A stretch of DNA of 64,000 bases from Spodoptera frugiperda (lineage: Eukaryota; Arthropoda; Insecta; Lepidoptera; Noctuidae), in NCBI RefSeq assembly GCF_023101765.2, contig NC_064238.1, forward strand, positions 3,656,001 through 3,720,000, written 5' to 3'. Made by a program: the position numbers and the translations under genes. Below, piece after piece: positions 40,201 through 50,033 of the stretch. Under the pieces are notes generated by a model. It saw nothing but the letters and a program-made list of their open reading frames with translations, was not told where the DNA came from and ran no database searches. Every line of letters begins with the position of its first letter. The stretch's first letter is position 1.

Positions 40201-41474
40201 TTACGCGGTTGCTCAGGAATATAAATTATTTTTGTAAGGGTACTTGAAAAATAAATTACGTACCTGGATTAATAAATTAAAATTTTATTAATATGCAATA
40301 AAGTGATGTGACATACAAGACGGTTACGGTGTTTATCTACGCTAACATATGCTACGAAGATGTAATAGCTAAGCTGTGAAACTATGTGACCGTTTCCATT
40401 GATACTAAGCTATGTAGCTGTGCTACGAAGATGTGGCGCCGCAAAGTAGCTGTGCATGGAATAAATATAGGAAATTAAGGAGTAGACTTTATATTATACA
40501 CATGTCCACGTTACCGTCTACTATACTTTTTTGAGATAAAGAAATCAAGCCCAAAACCAAACTAAATTATTCTCATAAAAAAGTTTACCTGTAGTAAAAT
40601 AACCGTACATAATTTTAAGCTTCCATGAAATTCAGCCCCTTGAACCAGGGTAACATTAAATATCTTAAATAAAACGATGTCCTCGTAAAACTATAATTTG
40701 TGGTACATGTTGGTCGTTATATCTTTAATGAGTTTCGGGAATCTTGGTTACAAGGACGAGATTTGATGTAAAACAGTTAATTACATTAACATAGCACTTT
40801 CTAGAAAGTTATTTAATGTTCCTATGTATGTTGAACTAATTATGTAGTTGTATGAAGTAGGTATATCTTAATTATTCTTTATATAATTTTCTCAAAAGCG
40901 TCTTTTGAAAACAGTGATTTTACTCGACTTTTACTTTCATGAAATTATAGAAATATAATTAGGTATGTTATAAGTACTGTATTAAACCAACTCAATCGTT
41001 TTCAAATTTATGAAAAACCAACTGTAGCAAAGCAAGTTAATTACTATATTTACACAAAATGGCAAGATTCCGCAACATTACTTAATAGTAGAAATTGCTT
41101 ATTTTACAATTTAACAAGACCAGTAAATTTTGATGGAGTAATTAAACAGGATACTTAGGAGTGTTGAGAGTTGAGTTGGTCAAATGCTGATTGTTTACCA
41201 TCAAGTGATACGCCTGTTCGTTTGCTCCCATTTTATCCTTTAAGAAGAGTCGGTCTTTAACACATTGAACGCCGTGGTGGTCACCGTTGACCGACATTAG
41301 CGGAGGATTTGCCTTCAACAGTTTTCTATTGGCAGTCAAAGACTTAATTATTCATATTGCGTGAAGTATTTAAAGTGAATATGTTTCTTTTTCCAGGTTG
41401 TGAATGCTGTCATGTCCCTGGTCCTCATCCAAGCCGTCAAGAAGGAAGAAGACGAGGCGACGATGTATAAATAA
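19115..41474 (+). CDS. Tsp2A: Tetraspanin, Tsp2A-like (five exons, 248 aa)
   Basis: Spliced CDS joins 19115-19222, 35948-36145, 37205-37381, 38819-39004 and 41397-41474 (747 nt with stop). Seen: four hydrophobic segments at about residues 26-48, 69-89, 97-122 and 209-236; a GCGSALMEN motif (88-96) after TM2; and a large extracellular loop at about 123-208 with CCG at 164-166 and further cysteines at 184 and 197, the four-cysteine tetraspanin pattern. The C-terminus is short and charged (KKEEDEATMYK). The length is typical of the family. From recall, EPGFNEW after TM1, GNAYFHGCVDELTW in the loop and the C-terminal QAVKKEE stretch fit Drosophila Tsp2A closely. There Tsp2A acts with Mesh and Snakeskin in smooth septate junctions of midgut and Malpighian tubule. 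The start ATG has a good context (gaaATGG). All introns are phase 0 with GT-AG borders. Orthology is a motif-based inference; another insect tetraspanin is the alternative. Confidence 0.9.
20353..20502 (+). mobile_element. SINE family B, B box deleted (intron 1)
   Basis: actgcacgattggtacggtg, then a truncated B box (gcgggttcgtgagg), then atccacaaattgttgtttcg and cgcacccacgacacaggaga. It is followed immediately by a minus-strand RTE-type tail. Confidence 0.75.
20506..20690 (-). mobile_element. RTE-type retroelement 3' tail, minus strand (intron 1)
   Basis: cttgtattataaatgcaagt, caaaacggctgaagggatcg, ggttacttataatctcacgg, gaacgagggcgatgctgac. It directly follows a family B SINE. Confidence 0.55.
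22045..22252 (-). mobile_element. SINE family A, minus strand (intron 1)
   Basis: Reverse complement of the family A body, with ataagtcccatgtaatagg, cagactccgtgctactactg and agtaatactttgcccgact. The head is partly eroded. Confidence 0.7.
24657..24834 (+). mobile_element. RTE-type retroelement 3' tail (intron 1)
   Basis: gccagcggcttcactcgctt, caagtcagctcatatcctgt, accaaatttcattaaaatct, and the end actttcacatttatattatc agag. This is the common arthropod element with a 'fields of TTTCATNAAAATCNG' core; RTE origin is from recall. Confidence 0.6.
25841..26017 (-). mobile_element. SINE family B, minus strand (intron 1)
   Basis: cacactaagactttttcctg, ataatttgtggatcacacaa, and a head ending accgtgcaatca. 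A LINE 3' fragment follows about 80 bases downstream. Confidence 0.75.
26100..26276 (+). mobile_element. 5'-truncated LINE 3' end with poly(A) (intron 1)
   Basis: An open frame encoding DSLPESVFPDGYNLGVFKAR then VNRLLMGRRAPP ends at 26205. It is followed by gtaggccgcatcatcactta, accatcaggtgag and an A15 run at 26262-26276. The NLGVFKARVNR block resembles the extreme C-terminus of non-LTR retrotransposon reverse-transcriptase proteins. Severe 5' truncation with poly(A) fits target-primed insertion. Confidence 0.65.
29207..29361 (+). repeat. Noctuid-type dispersed repeat (intron 1)
   Basis: gagctgcggactatctagtg, accggggctccggctctaaa, agtaagagtctaacactccc, caaggcgggagaagtaattg and gattttcccctc. 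GC-rich and sharply bounded; remembered as a frequent repeat in noctuid genomes. Class not assigned. Confidence 0.55.
29362..29525 (-). mobile_element. RTE-type retroelement 3' tail, minus strand (intron 1)
   Basis: tgtgaaagtttggaagtttg, tgagcggatttttatgaaat, and aagccgcgggcagaaactgg. It abuts the dispersed repeat at 29207-29361. Confidence 0.6.
32759..32902 (+). mobile_element. SINE family B, shortened (intron 1)
   Basis: tgactgcacggttggctgtc, B box ATTCGATTCCC, tttgtgtggtccaataacaa, cgcacccacgatacaggaga. Two internal gaps relative to 13621-13858. Confidence 0.75.
34841..34986. mobile_element. MITE with perfect 35-bp terminal inverted repeats (intron 1)
   Basis: Arms 34841-34875 and 34952-34986 are perfect reverse complements over 35 bases around a 76-base loop. 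A conserved tail follows (ttagtatgtctcacgaaagt). A 12-base direct repeat, aaaaacatgttg, flanks the whole unit near 34828 and 35022, a plausible target-site duplication. Related copies lie at 36188-36402 and, decayed, at 41697-41872. Confidence 0.8.
35453..35615. mobile_element. Fold-back MITE, copy 2 (intron 1)
   Basis: Outer ends cagtacccttagta and tactaagggtactg. The inner palindrome is built on cggcgctttgattggccggc against accaaccaatcagagcgccg. It is 163 bp and shares the AAACCAACCAATCAGAGCGCCG core with the copy at 35751. Confidence 0.85.
35751..35877. mobile_element. Fold-back MITE, copy 3, next to exon 2
   Basis: Arms of about 40 bases, from aaagtaatcgaaacgagagc (35773) and gcactcgtttcgattacttt (ending 35870), fold around ggccggctcgaataaaccaa. 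Same family and orientation as 35453-35615. It ends close to the exon 2 acceptor at 35947. Confidence 0.8.
35948..36145 (+). CDS. Tsp2A: Tsp2A-like exon 2
   Basis: 66 codons, residues 37-102, encoding the rest of TM1, the small extracellular loop with IEPGFNEWMRILEL, TM2 and the GCGSALMEN intracellular motif. The acceptor is preceded by a short pyrimidine run ending in ctctttcag, and the donor is gtaagt at 36146. A palindromic MITE ends 75 bases upstream of the acceptor. Phase 0 at both ends. Confidence 0.93.
36146..37204 (+). other. Tsp2A: Intron 2 of the tetraspanin gene
   Basis: A 1,059-base GT-AG intron, phase 0. A second member of the MITE family seen at 34841 occupies about 36188-36402. 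Nothing else recognisable. Confidence 0.85.
36188..36402. mobile_element. Second copy of the 34841 MITE family (intron 2)
   Basis: Shares the internal block gctagaggctcatattcat and the tail ttagtatgtctcacgaaagt with 34841-35030. Its own arms (attatttgac ... gtcaaataat and gactagtttctagccatgc against gcatggcttgaaactagt) are imperfect. Intronic, 43 bases after exon 2. Confidence 0.75.
37205..37381 (+). CDS. Tsp2A: Tsp2A-like exon 3
   Basis: 59 codons, residues 103-161, encoding TM3 (YIGSQIATFVLGLVGACVVL) and the first helical part of the large extracellular loop. The acceptor follows a T-rich tract (37191-37204) and the donor is gtaagt at 37382. Phase 0 at both ends. Codon third positions are GC-richer than the surrounding introns, as in the other coding exons. 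Confidence 0.93.
37382..38818 (+). other. Tsp2A: Intron 3 of the tetraspanin gene
   Basis: A 1,437-base GT-AG intron, phase 0. It holds a short open stretch at 37646-37828 that may be a decayed transposon piece; otherwise nothing recognisable. Confidence 0.85.
38819..39004 (+). CDS. Tsp2A: Tsp2A-like exon 4
   Basis: 62 codons, residues 162-223, carrying the diagnostic CCG motif (164-166), the paired loop cysteines C184 and C197, the conserved GCVDELTWYLEGKTGW stretch and the start of TM4. The acceptor is ttttctcctacag and the donor is gtaagt at 39005. Phase 0 at both ends. Two disulphides in the large loop are expected from family knowledge. Confidence 0.94.
40335..40465. repeat. Related 'gctatgtagctgtgctacg' repeat (intron 4)
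   Basis: Repeated gctacgaagatgt, actaagctatgtagctgtgc, and accgtttccattgatactaa. Similar words occur at 48690-48750 and in the 58380 element. Confidence 0.4.
41170..41240 (-). repeat. Dispersed repeat family C fragment (intron 4)
   Basis: Reverse complement resembles the family C start (gcaaacgaacaggcgtatca, then cttgatggtaaacaatcag). Confidence 0.5.
41259..41343 (+). repeat. 85-bp dispersed repeat, copy 2 (intron 4)
   Basis: Same orientation as 6576-6660, with the palindrome broken by one base (GGTCACCGTTGACC). It ends 53 bases before the exon 5 start. Confidence 0.85.
41397..41474 (+). CDS. Tsp2A: Tsp2A-like exon 5 (terminal)
   Basis: 25 codons plus TAA, residues 224-248, finishing TM4 (VVNAVMSLVLIQAV) and giving the short charged cytosolic tail KKEEDEATMYK. 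The acceptor is tttctttttccag. The 3' UTR continues to about 41690. Confidence 0.92.
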   Translation, partial: VVNAVMSLVLIQAVKKEEDEATMYK

Positions 41475-41664
41475 ATAGCTAATAATAATAATATAGCATT
41501 ATTATATACTAAGCTACTACTAATGTTTTAATAATAGTTTTATTTTTATATTATTACGTAACAAATCCCGACATTTTCACGAAAATATTGTTTGAATCCA
41601 ACCACCGTTTTTATTTAGGTATAATTTAGATTGTAATTTTTATTATGTATCTTTTTTGTTTTTA

Positions 41665-41670
41665 AATAAA
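41665..41670 (+). terminator. Poly(A) signal of the tetraspanin gene
   Basis: A canonical AATAAA lies 191 bases after the stop codon, followed within about 10 bases by a T-rich segment, as expected for cleavage near 41685-41695. It implies a 3' UTR of roughly 210 bases. No other canonical signal is better placed. Confidence 0.7.
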
Positions 41671-41696
41671 GATTTATTTTTACGGCCAATTTCGTA

Positions 41697-41872
41697 CATT
41701 ATTACTACTTACGTAACTATTCGACGAGGTTACTTGACTACGTTCAAACTACACCTGGAGCCCAAAGTTGTATCATGTTTATTATTTATATTTACACAGA
41801 AAATATTTCCTATTCTCATATCCTTCTCCTCATCAATTTAATATGTCCACGATAGTTATTATAGAAAAAAAA
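41697..41872. mobile_element. Decayed relative of the 34841 MITE family
   Basis: Begins with acttacgtaactattcgacg, resembling the 34841 left arm and its inner part, and ends with tatgtccacgatagttattata, resembling the conserved tail. It starts at the end of the tetraspanin transcript. The alignment is by eye only. Confidence 0.35.
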
Positions 41873-42530
41873 ATTAAAGATTACACAATTTTATTCGCTC
41901 AGTTTAATTTTCAATTACCACTTTTTATTAAAGATTTATAAAGGTGAAAAATGATCTTCACTAAGTATATGTAATCGTATACTAGTTTAGGTCCAGCCTA
42001 TCTATCTGACAACAAACAAGCAAGTTCATTTAAATTAAATTTTAACGTCTGCATAGTTGGCCATCACGTAGAATACTCTAAGTTTGAAGAGGCTACTCTG
42101 TACTGTAGCACTGTTCAAAGTTGGGGGCTCGCAACAACCTGCCTTACCGGAGTTACTGGTTCCTCAAACATTTTACTCTGATTAAATTAAACTTTTGCAC
42201 GAACGAATCTACGTTTTGTTTGTTCTATTGATGATATTGTATCGATCTCACATCTATTGAAATTGAATCGATAGTAGTTTCTAGAAATTGTATTGGTGTA
42301 GTTAGGTTGGTGTAAAGTTTATTCATAATGTGATAAGTTTCGCTTCTTGGTTAACTGGTATGGGTGTATTAATTTATATTAGAAATTCTATCGATAGTTT
42401 ATGTCGAGTTATATATATTTGTTATGTGAAAACGAAGCTATTATCTAGATCTTTGTATTCCTTGATAGGTACTTGAATGGGTCATAGACTATTACATACG
42501 CCATTATTGAAATCGTTCATTTTAACATTT

Positions 42531-42702
42531 TTTTTTACACACGAAGATTTCCTCTTGTGTTGTAGGTGCATTTACAAACATTGAAGTTCACATACATATG
42601 TCACCCAGACCCGAAACAAAAATTTTAGGATCACACAAAGAGTTGTTTCGTTACACGTTGCGCGACAGTCGGTTGCCCAGCCACCGCGTCAACCATGGTT
42701 GG
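42531..42702 (-). mobile_element. SINE family B, minus strand
   Basis: T-rich start (A tail of the element), then ggatcacacaaagagttgtt and the head cagccaccgcgtcaaccatg. Confidence 0.75.
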
Positions 42703-43888
42703 CTGCAAACTATATTACCGTCATCAACTCCATGTAGTCACATGCATGTAATGGTAAGTAATAATATAATGTACTTTCTAGAACTATATAGAAACAAGCT
42801 TTGCGTTCCGAACATTAATGAATTAAAGATGTTAGGTAAAATCAAAACCCTTTAACCTTTTAATCACCTTTTATGACCTCTCTCATTAGAAAGGATCTTC
42901 GATTATTCTCGGCTTAGAAACAGAAATAATTTAATTTATAAACGACCCCGACAACCGGGAAAACGATAGGATGAAGAAAGTTGTTTTGATTCCAAAAGTT
43001 TTGGTTTCAACTCGAAACGGGGTAAGATAAATTGCTGTGATTATTTTGTTAAAACCAGATGCCCGACGTTTAAGTAGTTTCGTCTTAATTTAAGGAAGGA
43101 GTATATTGCTAATGTTGACCTATTGTCCGATTTTGTGTATTTTGTATTGCTTCAAATACAATAGAGATTGTGTAGAACATGAAGCAAATACAAAGAGGTG
43201 ATTTCATGACTGAATTTCCTTTAATATAATGTGTATCACTTTACGGGGAGCGCGGGACGTTACAAACCACGTCCCTCTCTATTTTCCAATATGCAGTCCC
43301 TACAAACTACAAACACGTTATCAATTGTCCACATTTTAATGTGTCATTTTCTGAGCACTTACAACCTATCTACACCTTTTTACTTACAATATTATTCGGC
43401 AGAACCTATTTGTTTTGTTACAGTGCACAATTACATTTAGTCATCTCCTCTTTGCACTTGTTTCCACGTTGTGTAGAATTTTGCAAGAGCAAAAGAATAT
43501 GATAATGTGCAATATTTATACAAACATTTAATTTATGCATTTGTTTTAGTACTAGAAACCTGCTTAACCAGTCTAGTCACCGTATAACTCTTATTATCTA
43601 GGCACCATATGGCACAAAGCTGCAGTAGCACACCAGTCCATTATTTGCAACACAGAATCCATTGTGAGGAAGCACTATCAGTAGTAACCTAGTGTTGGCT
43701 TTGTTTGGCTAAACCAGTATAAATTGAACTCAGACAAAAGTCAAACAGTACTCAAAATTAGTTCTAATCAGAGTAAAGTCAGGTTTAATATTAATGGAAG
43801 TGGTTACAATGTTGATGTATGAATCAAAAACTGTTAGACAGATAGTGTATTTGTATCTACTTCTGTATGTTTACATGAAATATATATT

Positions 43889-44157
43889 CATATCGCCACG
43901 ACTTTTATCGTCAAAGGAGTAGGCAGAGGTGCATATTACGGCACGTAATACCATTATATAATTTTTGTCATTAGTGCTATAAGTCCCACGTAATAGGTGG
44001 TGAGCGTATTGCTATAATATACCGGGCACAATTCCAGACACTGGCACCGTACTTTCACTGAGAATGTTTTTAAAAACGGAAAAAAGCTTAGTAATACTTT
44101 GCCCGACCTGAAAATCAAACCCAGCAATCGCACTTACAACCACTCGACCAATGAGGC
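43889..44157 (-). mobile_element. SINE family A, minus strand, near full length
   Basis: From the tail (ggagtaggcagaggtgcata) to the head (caaccactcgaccaatgagg) on the reverse strand. A 74-aa open frame here is only a translation of the SINE. Confidence 0.75.
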
Positions 44158-44894
44158 AACCTATAGCCTTCCTATGTATGTAAAAGCAAAACTTTCTAAT
44201 GTTTAACAAAAAACCAATATGTAAAACACAAAACACGACTACCTAAAATATTTCAGCTCAAATTCCAAACATTAATTCGCACGTTCTTCAAACGTTTACA
44301 CATTCCACACTCACACAACAACCACAGCATAAAGAAAACAATAATATAAACACATTCAGACATTCCTAGCTAATTATCGTTCCCCTAATGACGTTCTCTA
44401 TCAAAACGGGTAAACAGCCTCACGAGTGGTGCACCGCAATATAGTCTTGAAATTAATATATTAATATCACCAGAAGGGTATAAGTCCTGTGACACGGTTG
44501 GTTCTGCTTTCAATACAACCTTATGATGCACTCTCACTTGAAATTAATCTGCAAGAAGCCATTGCGGTGACTATTTACAAAGCGTCTCCGGAGCGTATTT
44601 CCCTTGGCTCTTCATTCTGCAATATCGCAGGGATGTCAACACGTTGGGGAAAAAAGTGCGTGAATTTTTCATGATTAAAAAAACGTTGTAGTCGCAATTG
44701 CAACTGGTTAGAATGAGGGTCTTGTGTTTGACACCCTGATCAGCTAAAAATGTTTTCTTGAATTAGATATTTGTAGCTATAAAGTTTAGGTTTGTGTTTG
44801 ACAAGAAATCCTATTGTCTGGGATATAGAACTTAAAGTGGTTTGCTATGAATATTTTTAAGAAACAACACGAAATAAATAACTTTTACGTTGGC

Positions 44895-44946
44895 ATTCCA
44901 TTGTTTCTGCCTTGGGAAACAGGCGTGAGATTATGTATGTATGTAA
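44895..44946 (+). repeat. SINE-like 3' tail fragment with (ATGT)n
   Basis: attccattgtttctgccttg, ggaaacaggcgtgagattat, then gtatgtatgta. Same tail as 13388-13440. Confidence 0.5.
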
Positions 44947-46965
44947 ATACCTTTTAAGAAATAAATGACGTAAGGTGAAAAACTTAACACCAAAACTAAA
45001 TACATAAGGAACAAAGTACAATCCCATTCACAAACAAGCTGGTTGCTAACAAAATGATTTCGTGCGAACCCTGCGAGTATTTCCAACGAGCCTCGTAGAC
45101 ATGAGTAAATAATTTTCCTGATTACCGTGCACCGTCTTCGTGCAAAGCGACGGAGTTGTCGTCTCGACCTCGACAAAAATATTAAAGTCCCCCCTTTCTC
45201 GACAGAAGATGGGCTCTCACAAAACCTTCCAGTTCGCAATTGGAACCGTCCTGGTATTACTCGAAAAGCAAATTGATTTCTCGTTATGTATTTCCAGAAA
45301 TGCAGCTTAAGTAACACGAATTCAGGTAAGTCTGGTAAGCTTACTCGATTCCCGATCTCCTCCGATGCTCGAACTGTATCGAAAAACTCCAGTTTACTCA
45401 GAACTGCTAACTATATTTGACGCGATTGTATTATTGATTGCAACATCGCTTTCGCAGTTTATTTTGCAAATGTTAGTTCAGTAGATTGCTTTGGAGACTA
45501 GTTTATGTACTCACGTTTGAACTCTAGTATTGACGTCACAAATTATTGCGAGATTGGAAGTGCTGTTCTAAACTTCTCTCAGTATTTTTGTGTGTAATTT
45601 AGTGATAGAGCAAATTGAACTCTAAAGTCAATACGTTTACCGTCTGTTGGTATTGCAATTCATTTTCAATTCAATCCGCTAAAAACAAAGCACTTAAATC
45701 GACCCTTTCATTTGTTTTGAAACAACATGTTTATCGAGGCTACGAGTATGAGCATTAATTAAAAACTCGCAAGGGAAAATCAATGCTGGCAAAATAATGC
45801 AGCTTACATTCAAATAAGATGTTAAAAAACGTTCGCTTTAATGAAGATGGTTAGTCCCGGCAGTTCTCTGTGAGCCGAGAATCTAACAAAACAGACAAAA
45901 GACTAATTTACAAAGCTTTGTTTGGTCCGTAAATAATATAATCGTGGAACGAACAAACCGAATAATCACGAGTCTAAAAAGCGCATACAGGGAAATTTTC
46001 ATCAGTAAAATGAATGTTGGTTTGAAGGAATACGGGATAGTATGGGTGTTAGGGTGGCTGTCTATTGCTAGCTATGCTTTTAAACTATGAGATACTGTAG
46101 GATAGTAGAGTACGCGAGGAGACGCAGCGTACGGAGTTTGTGAACAAAGTCGTTAGCTCATATTTATTTCGCTCGCTAGTTGTGGGGCACGAACTTTAAG
46201 AATCGGGACGTATGTGGAGAGCATAATTAAATTTTGCAGGTAGGGGCCGGGGTCCGCGGAAATGTAATAAGAGAGTCGCCTCGGACCAAATATTTAGACT
46301 TCGGTTTGTGGCCACGTCGTGTGAGGTATTAAACGTATTTATTTATGTTGACATAAATTTACTGGTACAATTCTGCCATTGTTTTATTGTTTAAATAGAT
46401 TTTAGGTGGTTCTAAAGTATCAAGAAGGTTGAAATGTGAATAGTTGGAGTATAATTATGGCGTTTGTAGTGAAGGTGGTATTTGATGAAACATTGAATAG
46501 CTAATATAAGGAGAATAACTATTTCCTTCTATTTAGATATGCATATTATGCTTATATGGGAATTATTTCTAGAATTTTCTTCGACATTTTAAAAATAAAA
46601 CAGTTGCTGGCTTCATGGCCCGTCCATATTCTATTAATTCAACAATTCTTTCAATCTTATACCTACATCCTTGTTTTCCATTACTTTTTCTATTGTTATT
46701 TGTAAGCGTTGTTATTAAAAAGGTTAACACAAATACGTAGTAGGACGTAGACAGTTTTATTTTACAAACAACATCTGAATTTTGTTATGAATCAAGTTTG
46801 TTGTTTGAAAATAATGATCTGGAAAGTAGTATCGGTGTTTGATATTAGATTTTTTTTTCTTATATAGTAGAACTTTATTCATTCATTCTTTGTGTGTTTG
46901 TTAATATATCATTGGGTGATATTATAAATATGACACAACATAATATGATATTTATTCTTTCTAGC

Positions 46966-47259
46966 AAATCCTCTGACGACGGAGACGGATCATCTGATTG
47001 TATGCAATCGTCACCTCCCATGGACATGCGAAATACCAGTGGCGTTACAAGTGCGATGCCGGCCTTTTGGGTGTTAGGAATTTAAGGATTGTTAGGGAAT
47101 CGGGGATTAGGAAGATTTGGAAGGGGGGTAATTTATCCTCCGGTAACCTTACTCACACAACGCTTGCGTTGTTTCACATCAGTTTTCTATGAGGCGGTGA
47201 TATCACTCCGGTGGAGTCGGGCCATCTGTGTCGAAGCATGGCTCTCCCACACTTAAAAT
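46966..47259 (+). repeat. Dispersed repeat family C
   Basis: Contains accagtggcgttacaagtgc, ttgttagggaatcggggatt, a cacttgcgttgtttcac-like block, and the end catggctctcccacacttaa. Near full length, diverged. Confidence 0.75.
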
Positions 47260-47717
47260 CATATCATTAGAAAACCACAGCACCTATCAAATTCTAAGCT
47301 GTAATATAATATTTTCATTATGATTTTAAAGGGTTACATTATTATGTACGTAATATGTGTGTTTTCAAAGTGAATTAACATGTATGTAGTTATTAATAAT
47401 TAACTGCTAGAGTGCGGTTTTTCAGCGATTTTCACACTGAATTAAAGTGTTTATTACAAAGTTAATATTGCCTCATATTATTGTATGTTATTGGAAATAC
47501 TAAAAATTAACATGATACAGCCAATTATTGGGCTTACACGTATTAAGCTAAATGCCAATAAATAGGGTTTGCAGTAATGTTTGTAATTATGCTAATAATA
47601 TTATATTGATAAGCATCTATTACGAATTTATTTGTTGTACAAACGATTCAATAATAACTAATTATTGAAATTAAATACTAAATACAGATTGTTGGATTTT
47701 AATAATGTTATAAGTTG

Positions 47718-47773
47718 TTCGAAGGGTCTATGTTTCGATTCCCGGGTCAGGCAAAGTACTACCGGGCTTTGTC
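47718..47773 (+). mobile_element. SINE family A fragment around the B box
   Basis: About 55 bases with tttcgattcccgggtcaggc and aaagtactaccgggctttg. No head or tail. Confidence 0.6.
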
Positions 47774-48689
47774 TATTATATAAGTTTTAAATGTCAAGCT
47801 ACAATATAGTTTTCCATCGAGTAAACAAACACAAGCAACACAAAGTAATATAAGTTAAAAAGAAAAACAAAAACTTCTTTCAAGAAAATAAAATTAAACT
47901 GACCATTGGCATGGTCACAAAACCAACATGCACACCCACGCATTATTTGTCCACATATTAATATAACAAACATTTCCTTTGTTCCAATATTTGACACAAA
48001 GACAGTGCATAATATATGTTAATGTAACTGAATTTTCGATTGTTGACTGTAACTGAAACACCGTGAAGGTTTGCCAACTGTTTGTAGCCAATGTTTGCCC
48101 AAATTACCCGAAGGTACTCCACGAATAACCGAATACCAATGAGTATTTCGCAACCTACTTGTTTATTTAATGTACTGAATACATAATTAAGAAATATCAT
48201 GTTTTAATTAACTGCTTTCTGTGAATTTTGTAATGGAAACTGATGCAGCTTTTGCAAATACATAAAATAAAGCGCTAAATGAAATCTGAAAATGGTAAAT
48301 CTATAGTGGGATATTGAGCTAGTTTTGTTTAAAATATGCATAAATAATAAAAAAGTACAAAAAATGTCCTCCTTCTTCTTTAATTATGTACATGTTAGTG
48401 GTTAAGAAATTACATTCTTCTATGATGGTTAGTAAACTTTATCGTTATAAATAGCCTTTGCACATATACATAATTATATAGTTTTATTGTGATATACATA
48501 TAACAACATATAATATGTATCGTACCTCTACCCAAGTGGACTCTACGAAGCATGAACAACCGTATTGAACACGCATGCTCGATTCTGTTATAACTGTAAT
48601 ACAGTACAAGTACGCTTGAACAGTAACTGTTAGTTACTGCTAACTGGCCGTTAGTTATAAAGACGTTAAGGTTCAATTCACATTGTAGT

Positions 48690-48755
48690 AGGTTTCGTAG
48701 TAACCGCTACGAATGTGCTACGACTTGCTACGGTGCTACGCACAATCGTAGCGTT
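48690..48755. repeat. gctacg-rich short repeat
   Basis: Six occurrences of gctacg/cgtagc-like words in 65 bases (gtaaccgctacgaatgtgct, acgacttgctacggtgctac). Probably a decayed MITE end. Confidence 0.35.
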
Positions 48756-50033
48756 CGATATATTGGAAGATGTAAGTTGTATACTACAATTTGCCAGGCT
48801 AATTTGTTACTTATTATTATAATACTAACACTATTTATGGAGTATCTAGTAAGTATTTATGCTTGTAATTGAAGCTTCTTTAAATATAGTTTTAATTGAG
48901 ATATAGCAGGTATTAAAGTTAAGTATAAAAATATTTTGCTCAGTACGAGTAAATATAAAAGCACTAAATTGATAAGTAAGTGAAGACATAATATATAATA
49001 TAAAAAATCTATCAGTATACCTCTTTCACGTGACATAATATGAATCTTATCAGCCATGTGACGATCACAGTTTCTTCTGCACATCAATATATTTTCCATC
49101 ATTTCTGTCAGTTAACAATACCCATCACTTAACATCCCCCGTCTATACATAGCTACATACATACGTAATATAATGACACACTACAAAGTTCCCCTCCAAT
49201 TCAATATAAAGCACGGAACCCTCGCAAACTTCAAATAAATATGTAACAGATATACTGAGTAACTCGACTAGAAACAACGAAGGTATCTCGAGGCACTTGT
49301 CTCCTCACATGTCCCATTTGCCAAGGGTCTGTTCTGATACTTCACAGTTCCTTTTTATCAGCATCGGGGTACTTTCCTCCCTATACCATGCATTTTACAT
49401 CAGCAAATAAAAGAAATAGCTTCCAAAATAAATTGCGAACCCTGTGCCCTTAATTAGGACTAGGTCTTATTTAAATTCGTTTAACTGTTTTGCAATTCAG
49501 AAACATCTTAAAAACCTTTTTAAATTTACAAATAAGTTTGTTTTTAAAATGGAATTGATTGAGTTTTCTATCTTAAAAACTGTTTTTAAATAATAAATTG
49601 CTTTATTATACTGTAATTTTGTATTTTCGACTTTATTTCTTAAAATAATATATAAAGGAGTGGGTAAAGTTGTTCAAGATGGAGAAACGCATAATTTTTT
49701 AACATGAAAAATCTTGTAAGGCTTCTAAGTAACAGCGGTGAACTTAAAAGTGCTCAGTAGTAATTAAAAACGCAGCTTAGCATAAAGTATGGCAATTGCT
49801 CAATGTCGACCGCTCGACTTTTGAAAATTTATTTCGAGCCAAAAAGTTCTTACTACTTAATTACCTACTATGAATTTTATTTTCTTTGCCAAGCATTCAC
49901 TAAATACTCGGGAACTTTCAAATAACTCGGTAGCTGCAAGTGTGAATAGAATTGAAGAAAAACTTATAAAGTTGTACTTAACACTTCAGTGAAGGATAGA
50001 TTTCAGTATTTGATCTACGATGAGATATATTAC

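Larger units (their letters stand above)
39005..41396 (+). other. Tsp2A: Intron 4 of the tetraspanin gene
   Basis: A 2,392-base GT-AG intron, phase 0. It contains a 'gctatgtagctgtgctacg' type repeat near 40335-40465, a minus-strand fragment of the family at 62571/63113 (about 41170-41240), and an 85-bp repeat at 41259-41343 just upstream of exon 5. Confidence 0.85.
41873..46965. other. Intergenic downstream of the tetraspanin gene, no gene seen
   Basis: Holds SINEs at 42531 and 43889 and a SINE tail at 44895. GC-richer stretches at 45060-45260 (with the longest open frame, 128 aa, minus strand, unrecognised) and 46080-46330 could be regulatory. Confidence 0.5.
47260..50033. other. Intergenic, no gene seen
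   Basis: Very AT-rich. A SINE fragment at 47718 and a gctacg-rich repeat at 48690. A GC-richer block at 49230-49400 is unassigned. The minus-strand frames of 67-88 aa are low-complexity and hydrophobic and are not called. Confidence 0.5.

Noticed and set aside
44012..44236. 74-aa minus-strand frame
   Set aside because: It is a translation of the family A SINE (head and body), not a protein gene.
44931..45317. Longest open frame (128 aa, minus strand)
   Set aside because: No recognisable domain, hydrophobic and arginine-rich by composition only, overlaps a SINE tail at its end, and has no splice-linked neighbour.
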